Shown here: positions 55,239 through 64,000 of the stretch, piece by piece
Layout: each line of letters begins with the position of its first letter
Position numbering within the stretch: position 1 is the stretch's first letter
From: Mauremys mutica
Taxonomy: Eukaryota; Chordata; Testudines; Geoemydidae
Length of the DNA: 64,000 nt
Direction of reading: 5' to 3'
NCBI RefSeq assembly: GCF_020497125.1
Contig: NC_059082.1
Location: 54,954,524 to 55,018,523, forward strand
Made by a program: the position numbers and the translations under genes
Notes under the pieces: generated by a model
What the model was told of the DNA's origin: nothing
Databases searched by the model: none
Seen by the model: only the letters and a program-made list of their open reading frames with translations

Positions 55239-56026
55239 AGAGGGTATGGCTACACTGGCGAGTTGCAGCGCTGGAAAGCCTCCACCAGCACTGCAATTAG
55301 TAAGTGGCCACACCTGCAGGGCACTTCCAGCGCTGCAACTCCCTGGCTGCAGCGCTGGCCGTACACCTCACTCAGCATGGGGAATAAGGATTCCAGCGCT
55401 GGTGCTGCAGCACTGGTCATCAAGTGTGGCCACACACCAGCGCTGTGATTGGCCTCCAGGGTATAAGGATGTATCCCAGAATGCTTTTATAAATTACTCT
55501 TTGTTTTGTTATGCAGCCTCTCTTTGTTTTGTTGTGAACTTGGAGCTCCATTGATCTCGGAGCTGTTTATCTACAAACACAGCTCCTGTTTGCTGTGATC
55601 AATCTGTGAACAATCAAATGAGATAATGAGGCAGGCAGGGAGTGAGTGTTTGCTTGACAGAAACAGCCGGGGCAGAGGGGAGAAAGGGAGTCATGTTGGC
55701 TGCAGGCTGTTTGCAGTTAAGGGTAAGGGATCGGGAACATGTTCTGATTTTTCAAGTCAGGAAGCTAACACACAGTGTTGGCTCCAAAAATCCACTCTCT
55801 CTCTCTCCCCCCGCTCCCTGTCACACTACGCCCCTCCCCACCCCCCTCTTTTGAAAAGCACCGTTGCTGCCACTTGAATGCTGGGATAGCTGCCCATAAT
55901 GCATCACTCCCAACAGCGCTGCAAATACTGCAAATGTGGCCACACACCAGTGCTGGCCCTGCACAGCTGGATGACCAGCACTGCAACTACCAGCGCTGCA
56001 GATTTGTAAGTGTAGCCATACCCAGA
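55239..56026. mobile_element. MITE with 15-bp inverted ends and arrays of CAGCGCTG
   Basis: The element at 55242-56023 begins GGGTATGGCTACACT and ends AGTGTAGCCATACCC, perfect inverted copies. AGA flanks it on each side. The palindrome CAGCGCTG occurs seven times, five within the first 205 bp (55266, 55328, 55350, 55394, 55438) and two within the last 110 bp (55914, 55991), with further near-copies (CAGCACTG, CAGTGCTG). The middle is non-coding. Confidence 0.85.
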
Positions 56027-56274
56027 GCTCCCTGGTCTGCAGAAAAACAGCTTGAGAGTGTAAATTAAAGAGAGGGGAATTGCTCTCACTTGATTCAATG
56101 GGGTGATAAGTCTTGAGCCCAAGAAGAACCATTCCAATAATAATCTTTAATATTTCATACTCAGTTAATGCTTTTATCCAGGGGTATCAGATGTAGGGAA
56201 CAGCTGGTAATGGTTCTGTTGGACCCTGGGGGCACTGTGTTCATATGAGGTGGATAGCAGATCTATAAACTTCT

Positions 56275-56430
56275 ATTTCTGGTTCTGCTACTGACCTGCA
56301 GGGTGACCATGCATCAGACACTGCACCTCTCTGTGCCCAGTTTCCCCATCTGTACAATGGGATCATGATGCTTACCTTCTTTGTAAAGCACTTTCAGATG
56401 AGTGCTATACCAGAGCTAGGTAAATTATAT
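56275..56430 (+). mobile_element. MIR-like SINE
   Basis: It contains 'ctactgacctgcagggtgac', 'cagtttccccatctgtacaa', 'tgggatcatgatgcttacct' and 'tttgtaaagcactttcagat', the well-known core and tail of MIR/CORE-type SINEs. Confidence 0.82.
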
Positions 56431-56960
56431 TTGCATCTCAGGGTTATTTGATTTGTTGTGGGGAACTGAGGGGGTCTCTATTGATCATGTTGATTTAAGA
56501 TTGCCAAGGGCAAGCATGGGACAGGCACTTTTGGAGTTTACAAACACACAAGAAAGTCTATAGCTGTTGGAGAGCAACAGCAGCTCTTCCACTTCTCCCC
56601 ACACCTGCTTTGACCCCAGCCAATAAATCTCAAAGTTACTGGGAGCATCATCACAGAGCAGCCTCAGGTGATGTAGGGAGTCAGGATGACTCAGACCTGT
56701 TTCTCTTTACCTGCCCTTTAGAAAAATAAACTAGGCTGTGAGTTCTTGTCCTTTCTCCTTTCCTGCCCCACTCCTCCTGGCCCAGGACTGCTCCACCTGC
56801 CCTACTGTCATGCTACTCCTTCTTCCCAGGAACTCTACTGGGGGCTTTTGAGATTAATTTATAAAGTGTAATGATCTACTAGCTAAACAAACATTTAAAG
56901 TACCCAGTTTGGGGGAAGAATAGGTAGACAGGGATATGGAGAGATGGAAGAGCCACACAG
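56431..56960. other. PGAP6 first-intron or upstream sequence, nothing recognised
   Basis: No exon, RNA gene or clear mobile element was recognised. Confidence 0.45.
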
Positions 56961-58435
56961 GTGTCTGCCAGGGCCGCCCGGGGGGGGGCAAAGGGGGCAA
57001 TTTGCCCCGGGCCCCGGGCTCCGCAGGGGCCCCCAAGAGAAGAGCGGAGGCTCCCGCCTCCTCCCCTCTCCTGGAGCCTCGGCGCATGAAGCGCCGAGAC
57101 TCCGGCTGAGCCCCTGAGCCCCGCCCCGAGCCGCGTGGTGAGAGGGCGGGGCTGGGAGCTCCAACGGGGCCTGAGCCCCGCCCCGCTCAGAGCGCCGTGG
57201 GGAGGGGGCGGGGCAGCTGCCTCCGCTCGGCGTGGAGCTCCCAGCCCCGCCCCCTCACCCCGCGGCTCTGAGCGGGACGGAGCTCAGGCCCCGCGGGCGA
57301 CGCGCTCGGTAAGGGGCCGCGGGCGGGCGGGCGAAGCCGGGGCCGGGGCCGCGGGCGGGCGGGCGAAGCCGGGGCCGGGGAGGGGCCGGGGGGGAGAAGC
57401 CGGGGCCGGGCCGGGGCCGGGGCCGGCCGGGCGAAGCCGGGGCCGGGGCCGGGGCCGGGGCCGGCCGGGCGAAGCCGGGGCCGGGGCCGGGGCCGGCCGG
57501 GCGAAGCCGGGGCCGGGGGGGCCGGGGCCGGCCGGGCGAAGCCGGGGCCGGCGCCGGGCGGGCGAAGCCGGGGCCGGGGCCGGGCGGGCGGGCGAAGCCG
57601 GGGCCGGGGCCGCAGCCGGCCGGGCGAAGCCGGGGCCGGGGCCGCAGCCGGCCGGGCGAAGCCGGGGCCGGGGCCGCAGCCGGCCGGGCGAAGCCGGGGC
57701 CGGGGCCGCAGCCGGCCGGGCGAAGCCGGGGCCGGGGCCGCAGCCGGGCGGGCGAAGCCGGGGCCGGGGCCGGCCGGGCGGGGCCGGGGCCGCAGCCGGC
57801 CGGGCGAAGCCGGGGCCGGGGCCGCAGCCGGCCGGGCGAAGCCGGGGCCGGGGCCGCAGCCGGGCGGGCGAAGCCGGGGCCGGGCCGCAGCCGGGCGGGC
57901 GAAGCCGGGCCGGGGCCGGCCGGGCGGGGCCGGGGCCGGGGCCGGGGCCGGGGCCGGGGCCGGCCGGGCGAAGCCGGGGCCGGGGCCGGGGCCGGGCGGG
58001 CGAAGCTGGGGCCGGCCGGGCGGGCGAAGCCGGGGCCGGGGCCGGCCGGGCGGGCGAAGCCGGGGCCGGGGCGGGCCGCGGCCGGGCGAAGCCGGGGCCG
58101 GGGCCGCGGCCGGGCGAAGCCGGGGCCGGGGCCGGCCGGCCGGGGCCGGGGCCGGGGCCGCGACCGGGCGGGCGAAGCCGGGGCCGGGGCCGGGGCCGGC
58201 CGGGCGGGCGAAGCCGGGGCCGGGGCCGGGGCCGGCCGGGCGGGCGAAGCCGGGGCCGGGGCCGGGGCGGGCGAAGCCGGGGCCGGGGCCGGCCGGGCGG
58301 GCGAAGCCGGGGCCGGCCGGGGGGCTCCCGCCGCGGGTCGTCGGGGCACTTCGGCGGCGGGTCCCGGAACGGAAGGGCCCCCCGCCGCCGAAGACCCCGG
58401 GCCCCCGGAATTCTCTGGGCGGCCCTGGTGTCTGC
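56961..58435. mobile_element. hAT-type element swollen by an internal GC minisatellite
   Basis: The element at 56969-58427 (1459 bp) is flanked by GTGTCTGC on both sides (56961-56968 and 58428-58435), a perfect 8-bp duplication. It begins CAGGGCCGCCCGGGGGG; the reverse complement of its right end begins CAGGGCCGCCCAGAG. The interior from about 57310 to 58325 is a tandem array. There is no transposase. Confidence 0.9.
57310..58325. repeat. GC-rich minisatellite
   Basis: The array repeats a unit of the type GGCGAAGCCGGGGCCGG with variable GGGGCC/GCAGCC spacers; period variants are around 18, 24, 27 and 30 nt. It is nearly pure G and C with CpG everywhere. The long open frames across it on both strands (364 to 436 residues of R, G, P and A) come from the absence of stops in GC repeats, not from genes. 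Tandem arrays like this can fold into G-quadruplexes and are prone to assembly errors. Confidence 0.95.
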
Positions 58436-58704
58436 ACCAGTTTAAACGAACTTGAAAAATACTTCAGCTAAATCTGCACAAATTGTGTGAAGACCAGGCC
58501 TTTGCCATTTCTTAGATCATGTCCATCCTCCCTAAGGATAGCTAAAGGTACTGAAATAATTCCTTGACCTCCTTGGGGTGATTTGGCTCTGAACAGGTTA
58601 ATGATAGCACCTATCCAGTAGATCTCTAAAAACAGCTGTTAGTGCATGGGGATTGAGCAGAGCCAGATAGCAGCTGGGAGCAGAACCAGTGGATGCAGGC
58701 CAGC

Positions 58705-58800
58705 ATCATAGATGATTAGGGTTGGAAGGGACCTCAGGAGGTCGTCTAGTCCAAGCCCCTGCTCAAAACAGGACTAATCCCAACAAAATCATCCAGAAGT
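58705..58800 (+). mobile_element. CR1-derived short fragment
   Basis: It contains 'gattagggttggaagggacc', 'tcgtctagtccaagcccctg' and 'ctcaaaacaggactaatccc', words typical of CR1-type 3' parts in sauropsids. Confidence 0.6.
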
Positions 58801-59519
58801 TGGATCTGACAGAACCTGAGCAGGGAACCTTTCTGCAGTTTTAATGTCAGGCTCTGCTCCACACAGCAGCTGGGAGCAATGTCAATCAGTCTACACCTGG
58901 CTTATTCAGTCAGCTTCATTTGGTAAACTGGTGCAAACCCCTGCCCAGTGAACCAATTTCCAATACAATTGTAGATAATCCAGTGAAACCTGTGTGTGTA
59001 GACAAACATCACAGCTGGCTTCCCTTTCACATGATCTTTAGAGGAGCATTCCAAGAACCCAATTGTCTGTGCTGGATGTTGTACAAACACAGTAAGGGAC
59101 AATCCCTGCCCCCAAAGAACTCACACTCCAGGTCCGTCATAAGACTCATGGGAATGAAATAAGGCATGGGGAGGGACAGAATAACCATAGTAGGAGCGTG
59201 TTCTCATGTAGTCTAGCTACTTGCACAGAGCAGCTCAGCACCTGCCTAGCTACATCCAGAGGACAGGTCAGGCCAGTGGGATTTAAAGGGAGATGCAGAG
59301 AAAAGAGATGAATTGAGACAAACCATTGTGGCCAGAACTACACTGTACACAGGGTGAGCTGGGCATGGAAGCAGTTGCAAAGAACGACAAATTCCCAGGC
59401 AGGTGAAAGGCAATCCCCTACCCATGAATGAGAGGGTGATGCTAGGGGCAGCTCCCCCCATCAGTTACAGCTCATGGCATTTGCTTGGCTCAGGTATGGT
59501 GCAGCTATATGATTAGAAC
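58801..59519. other. non-coding flank of the retrovirus
   Basis: Nothing was recognised except a short segment near 59080-59135 ('ccctgcccccaaagaactca') with a weak counterpart at 17278-17310, possibly an old SINE remnant. Confidence 0.4.
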
Positions 59520-59954
59520 TGTGGAGGCCAGGAAATAATTAACAAGGATTTGAAGGATCTTAAATGTATGTTAACTAAGTTAGCATGAGTTAGAGATATG
59601 TAGAAATAAGATAAGGTGGTACAGAGTGAATTGTGTGAAAAGTCATTACGACCTTGTGAAATGCAGTCTTGTTTTTGTTCTAGTATTGAAGACAAATAAG
59701 ATAGCGAATAGGCTTATGTATAAACAAATGCAAATGTTTTCTTTTTACTGTCTCCAGGTTTGCTAGCCATTGTCTGTAACAAAGGTATAAATGATTGCTA
59801 TGATTGTTTACTAATTGAGAGAGATCCGTCCGGGACAAGGGGCAACCCAGTTTCCTATGACACTCTCTCCCTCTTGTGATCACTAGAGAAAGTAATAAAG
59901 TATTTGATTTTGCTGTACCCAAACAAAAAGCGAGAACTTAGTTTTTCTTCGACA
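59520..59954 (+). repeat. 5' LTR of the endogenous retrovirus
   Basis: It is 435 bp, beginning TGTGGAGGCC and ending TTCTTCGACA, with the primer site 3 nt further on. A TATA-like TATAA lies at 59786-59790 and an AATAAA at 59894-59899, in the usual U3-R order. The left boundary is inferred from the TG dinucleotide, since the 3' LTR is not in view. Confidence 0.8.
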
Positions 59955-59957
59955 ATT

Positions 59958-59975
59958 TGGGGGCTCGTCCGGGAT
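59958..59975 (+). promoter_or_regulatory. primer-binding site, tRNA-Pro
   Basis: TGGGGGCTCGTCCGGGAT is an 18-nt sequence identical to the proline-tRNA primer site used by murine leukaemia-type viruses. It lies just after the LTR, as expected for first-strand priming. Confidence 0.95.
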
Positions 59976-60905
59976 GGCAACGCCCACGGACACACAGACG
60001 GCTACTACGGATCGTTCCCCTTCGAACCCCATGGCGCCACAATAGAGGTAAGACCTTTTGAAATCTCTATTGGGGTGTCGGAGGAGGACTGTCTGTGGGG
60101 GACGTCTGTTTCTGCTGGGCTCACGCCATCTGAACTTATTGACTGTGCAGCAGGATCAAATGCAGAGTGGTATTGGGGAGAGGCCCCAATAAGGTTAGTT
60201 TATAGCAGTACTGGGAACTGCTGAGTTGGCCAACAGGTAAATGCATAAGGTAATGCATAAGGTAATGCATAGGTAAATGCATTAGAATGCACCGGTGCTG
60301 AGGGGTTTTTACCGCCTCAAGAGGGGTTGTCATACCGCCTCATGGTATTGGTCCGGACCAGGTAAAGATGCATCGTGGTTTAAAAAAAAAAAAAAAAAAT
60401 TTTAAAAAGAGATAAAAAGGTTAAAAAAGGGTTAAAAAGAGGAAAAGAGGCCTTGGGGGGTGGGTGTGTGTGTGTACACCAGTGTGAGTGATCGTTATCG
60501 GAAGACGCCCAGAGTACCCTGTGAAGCGGAAGCTAATGATCAGGACTGCTCTAACGCAAGCCCGGTAACTAGTGGATCTTTAGGAGATCCGACCCACGGT
60601 GGACTTACTCAGCTTGGCATAGTCCGGCGAGGAAGCTGCCTGGGTCTAGGAGTGTGTGAACCCATCTTCCCTCCCCTTTCCCTTCTGTGTGGGCTACTGG
60701 CAATCTGATCGTCTCACTGGATGCAATTAGAGTATGCGGCTTCATCTCCCAGAGACTAGCCGACGCTCTTTGCTGAAAGGAGGTGTAAGAGAGTCGTAGT
60801 CTTTCTTGTGAGTCTCTCCTGTATGTGAGTACCCTGTAGGGAGAGATCCTTAGATTCTGATCCGTTAGCACGGACAGGGACCCCCTCAGTTGGTGTGACT
60901 GGAAA
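59976..60905 (+). other. retroviral leader, non-coding
   Basis: The leader is about 930 nt between primer site and gag. It contains three tandem-like copies of 'taatgcataaggtaatgcat' type sequence (60239-60285), and an A-rich stretch with an A run of about 18 followed by repeated 'ttaaaaag' units (60380-60445). Packaging signals or a splice donor could not be assigned. No host gene is present. Confidence 0.6.
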
Positions 60906-61247
60906 ATGGGGGGGGAACAGTCTAAACTTTCCACCTTACCCCCTAAGGGTACCCCAGCATATTACATGTACGTACATTATGGTCCTCAAACCTGCAGGTA
61001 TTTAAATGATTGGAATCTGTACACGCGTGAAAATTCATTTAAACAATGCCCATTAGAAGGTACCTTTGAGTTAGATAAACTTACATACCTCAGAGAAACC
61101 CTTAAATCACAGGCCTCTGCTGCGCAGTGCGAGCAGTTTCTGTCTTGGTGGGAGGAAGCAACAAAGAGACTCCATGAGTCTCGGGTGCGGAGTCTGAAGG
61201 ACTCCCAAGAAAAATTAAAAACTGAAGTACAGGATTTAAAACTTTAA
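60906..61247 (+). pseudogene. gag: gag, matrix region (first frame)
   Basis: The frame starts MGGEQSKLST; the glycine after the initiator followed by small and basic residues fits N-terminal myristoylation of a retroviral matrix protein. The frame runs 113 codons and ends at a stop at 61245-61247. The rest of gag lies in a different frame from about 61270, so a frameshift has occurred between roughly 61200 and 61280. The matrix start was chosen at this ATG because it is the first after the leader and gives the myristoylation signal. Confidence 0.85.
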
Positions 61248-61269
61248 ATGTAAGACATCCAAATGTCTT

Positions 61270-62484
61270 CCTGCTCCGGTGCAGCCCTCTGCTTCTCTTT
61301 ATCCCCAGTTAGTTAAGCCTGAAAGTGAGGAGGAGACTGCGGAAGACATAGTGGATTTTTTTAGCAGCATTCCACAGCCGCAGCCAGTTCCTCCCACTGC
61401 TCCCCCTTCTCGGAATATACAGGCAGTGGTAGTATCGCCGCCGCAAGTATCAACTGCACAAGTTGTTCATTCTCCTTCTTCGGAAGAATTATCTTCTTCC
61501 TTACTGACTGACTCCAGTAGTCCGGTTAACCCTGCTTCTACTGATAACAATGCCGGCTACTTTCTTAGAAGCACGACACAGGCACTCCAGGCTCCTTTAA
61601 GAGACTTGCCTGGGGCTGGAGCTGTAGGGGGGTTAGTTAAGGTACATGCCCCTTGGACACCTGGAGATCTTAGAAACTTGGTGAAAGAATTTCCTAAAAT
61701 CAGGGAGGAGCCGGTGAAGTTTAAAGATGAGCTCCAGACAGTGATTCAGTGCTATAATCCGTCTTGGGCAGATCTTAATCAACTTTTACGAGCGGTACTG
61801 CCAGCTGAAGTTCAGCAACGGCTTAACAGACAGGCAGCTTGGCCTGATGCCGACCCTGGTATTGAGCGTGATTTGACGGAGGCTAGGAACCGTCTCTTGA
61901 CCTCTATTTCAGAAGTTTGTCCTAAGAAAACAGATTGGACTAAGATTGCTAACTGTAAGCAGAACAAGGGAGAATCCCCTGCTGATTATCTTGATAGACT
62001 AACAAAGGTCTTTGAACAGCATTTGGGAATTACTGATCCGGCTGATAATGCCAGGGAAGCGGTAGGAGCTGCTTTTGTTCAGGGACTCTTGCCAAAAGTT
62101 CAGCAACCATTAAGAACTATTTGTATTGGCTGGCAAACTAAACCCCTTTCAGAATTGGTGACAGTTGCCAATCATTGTACAGCTTGCATAGAACAGAAGA
62201 AAGAAAATAGTGAAACAAAACTTATGGCTTTACAGTTACAAACTTATCAGAACAGGGGTCGTGGGGGAATGAGAAGAGGACGGGGACGAGGTCGTGGGCG
62301 AGGTATGGGAAGGGGTTCCTCATATCCTGCCCAGAATCCTGCCCCGACTGGGAGCACTGCATGCCACTTTTGTGGTCAGGAGGGACACTGGAGAAATGAG
62401 TGTCCAAATCGATTAGCTCAAAATCCTACTCAGTTCCCAAATCCTGAAGCGCCTGTTTTTTCCCCACAAGGGACCCCTTACTAG
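61270..62484 (+). pseudogene. gag: gag, p12-like, capsid and nucleocapsid region (second frame)
   Basis: This open frame runs to a UAG at 62482-62484. Near its start are two candidate late-budding motifs: LYPQL (about 61297-61311) and PTAP (about 61397-61408). The capsid part includes HAPWTPGDLRNLVKEFPKIR and a major-homology-like block QNKGESPADYLDRLTKVFEQ. The nucleocapsid part has an arginine-glycine box (62254-62315) and one zinc knuckle CX2CX4HX4C (62362-62403). The single knuckle fits gamma-type viruses. The frame differs from the matrix frame by one base, so the copy cannot make full Gag. Confidence 0.88.
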
Positions 62485-63237
62485 GACAGCCTGAGGGAAC
62501 GTAACTGCATCATGAATCCTTTAATTCCTATTAATCAAGAAGGCCCATTTGTTGATTGTAAAATTGCTGGAAAATCTGTTACTTGTCTTGTGGACACGGG
62601 GGCCAGCAGGTCTGCTCTGAGATCCTCAGAGTTTCCCTCTGTTCCTTTGTCCACTTTGTCTGTTAATGCTGTGGGCATTTCAAACTGTCCTGTTTCGCAT
62701 CCTGTCACGGTACCCCTCGCGGTTTGTCTTGGCCCTTTGGAAGATAAGCATTCCTTTTTGCTTAGTCCTTCTTCTCCTGTGAATCTGCTGGGAAGAGATC
62801 TGTTGTGTAAATTAGGTTGTACCATTTATTGTACACCAGATGGCGTATTCTTACAAGTTCCTGATGAGAATACTAACCTGGTGTTGGCCACACTCCATAT
62901 AGCAGAACCACCTACATCCAAGACACCTCTCAGCCCTGACCTTGTGCATTTGTTGTCACAAGTGCCCCCCCATCTCTGGTCTCGTCATGCAAATGAAGTG
63001 GGACAGATTAGTACTGCCGAGCTGGTTAAAATTCTTGTTGACCCTGCTAAGATTTTGCCAAGGATTCCACAGTACCCACTGCGTCCTGAAGCAGTGGAAG
63101 GAATAGCTCCAGTTATAGAATCTTTATTACAACAAGGTATTATTGTTCCCACGATTAGTTCTTGTAATACTCCTATCTTTCCTGTAAAGAAGCCAGGAAA
63201 GAACACATCGGTTTGTTCAAGACCTCCGCGCGATTAA
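62485..63237 (+). pseudogene. pro-pol: protease and N terminus of reverse transcriptase
   Basis: The reading frame continues directly from gag past the UAG at 62482-62484. The protease active site is DTGA (62593-62604) in VTCLVDTGASRSALRSSEF, and a flap and a LLGRDLLCKLG block follow, as in retroviral aspartic proteases. The start of reverse transcriptase follows (RIPQYPLRPEA; IFPVKKPG near 63175-63198). A stop at 63235-63237 is reached because the frame shifts near 63198-63210; pol resumes one base over. Confidence 0.88.
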
Positions 63238-64000
63238 TGCTGTGGTTTTGCCTTCTTTTCCTGTGGTTCCAAATCCAGCTACAATTCTTTCTTGTATTCC
63301 ACCGTCAGCCACTTATTTTACTGTTGTAGATTTGTGTTCAGCTTTTTTTTCTATTCCAATTCACCCAGATAGTCAGTATTTGTTTGCCTTTACTTATAAA
63401 GGATGTCAGTATACCTGGACCAGGTTACCCCAAGGGTATACTGAGTCTCCATCCCTGTTTTCTCAGATCCTAAAGAAGGATCTGGATGATGTGGTTTTCC
63501 CTGGAAAACCACTACTTATACAGTATGTAGATGACCTTTTGCTGGCGTCTTTCTCTTTTGACTCTTGTAAAACTGATACTCTGACACTTTTAACTGCTTT
63601 AGCTGCCAAAGGTCACAAAGCATCCCAGGACAAACTCCAACTGTGTCAACCCAAGGTTCATTATCTTGGTCATGATATTTCTCATGGCAAGCGTCATTTA
63701 TCAAACTCTCGTATTTCAGCTATTTTAAATATGCCTAGGCCTGGTACTATTTCTCAAATGCGTACTTTTCTGGGCATGACTGGATACTGCAGACAGTGGA
63801 TTTTAGGTTATGCAACAGTGATTAAACCCTTGCAGGATCTGACTAAGTCTGGTACCCCTGAGCCACTTCCTTGGCCCCCAGAGGCTGAAAGTGCTTTTGT
63901 TGCTCTCAAACAGAGACTATCTACTGCACCGGCCCTGGGACTTCCTGACTATGCTAAACCATTTACTCTTTTCTGTCATGAGCGTAATGGGTTTGCTTTG
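63209..64000 (+). pseudogene. pol: reverse transcriptase, polymerase core (shifted frame, runs off the window)
   Basis: From about 63209 the +1 frame carries the RT blocks RFVQDLRAIN, FTVVDLCSAFFSIPIHPDSQ, TRLPQGYTESPSLFSQ and the catalytic YVDD (63524-63535), then LGHDISHGKRHL and RTFLGMTGYCRQWI. The frame stays open to the window edge. It is separated from the protease frame by a one-base shift near 63200. The gamma-type block style supports class I. Confidence 0.9.

Larger units (their letters stand above)
59520..64000 (+). mobile_element. class I (gamma-like) endogenous retrovirus, 5' part
   Basis: In order: 5' LTR (59520-59954), tRNA-Pro primer site (59958-59975), a leader of about 0.9 kb, gag (60906-62484), protease and the start of pol (62485 onward), and reverse transcriptase to the window edge. 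Gag and protease are in the same frame separated by one UAG, as in gammaretroviruses. At least two frameshifts break the copy. It lies antisense to PGAP6, presumably in its first intron. The 3' LTR, integrase and env are outside the window. Confidence 0.93.

Noticed and set aside
57310..58325. CRISPR-like regular repeat array
   Set aside because: Units are contiguous and degenerate without unique spacers, and the array is in vertebrate DNA inside a hAT-type element.
57135..58445. Open frames of 364 to 436 residues on both strands rich in R, G, P and A
   Set aside because: They all lie in the GC minisatellite, where stop codons cannot form; several frames on both strands are open at once and there is no splice or start context.
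59904..60224. Open frame across the LTR end, primer site and leader as a gene
   Set aside because: It begins inside the LTR and spans the primer-binding site, and its sequence has no retroviral or host similarity.

Overview
This is a stretch of vertebrate nuclear DNA, most likely from a turtle or another sauropsid. The coding sequence sits in short, spliced exons. The DNA between them is packed with CR1-type LINE fragments, Penelope-like insertions, many small hAT-type elements with 8-bp target duplications, and a class I endogenous retrovirus. The species group is inferred from this repeat mix and from gene order; nothing in the window names the species.

Two host genes are present, both on the minus strand. 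MRPL28 (mitochondrial ribosomal protein bL28m) runs from the left edge to a CpG island near 8.4-9.5 kb. Four coding exons (221 residues) are visible and the last coding exon lies off the left edge. PGAP6 (formerly TMEM8A), a GPI-specific phospholipase A2 of the CREST membrane-hydrolase superfamily, follows from its stop codon at 15426 to at least 53705. Twelve exons encode about 743 residues in continuous phase. Only the signal-peptide exon is missing, and it probably lies beyond the right edge. The MRPL28-PGAP6 order and orientation match human 16p13.3.

Region by region: 1-480 antisense CR1; 1359-8185 MRPL28 exons, with a fold-back Penelope insertion (4221-4432), a 1.6-kb inverted-repeat element (about 4705-6340) and hAT insertions in its introns; 8440-9480 CpG island; 9.5-15.4 kb intergenic DNA and PGAP6 3' UTR; 15.4-26.3 kb PGAP6 exons for the EGF-like and multi-pass membrane part; 26.6-35.4 kb one long inverted-repeat DNA element filling a PGAP6 intron; 36.3-42.3 kb exons for the extracellular part; 42.3-53.5 kb a large intron made almost wholly of repeats; 53.5-53.7 kb the most 5' PGAP6 exon seen; 54-58.5 kb repeats, including a GC-rich minisatellite inside a hAT-type element; 59520-64000 the 5' part of an endogenous retrovirus on the plus strand (LTR, tRNA-Pro primer site, gag, protease, reverse transcriptase), broken by frameshifts.

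The most unusual object is the long element at about 26.6-35.4 kb. It has imperfect terminal inverted repeats, a decayed minus-strand gene of an uncharacterised, repeat-borne protein family, a nested 5'-inverted LINE that itself carries a solo LTR, and a second, internally deleted copy at 4.7-6.3 kb in the same window.
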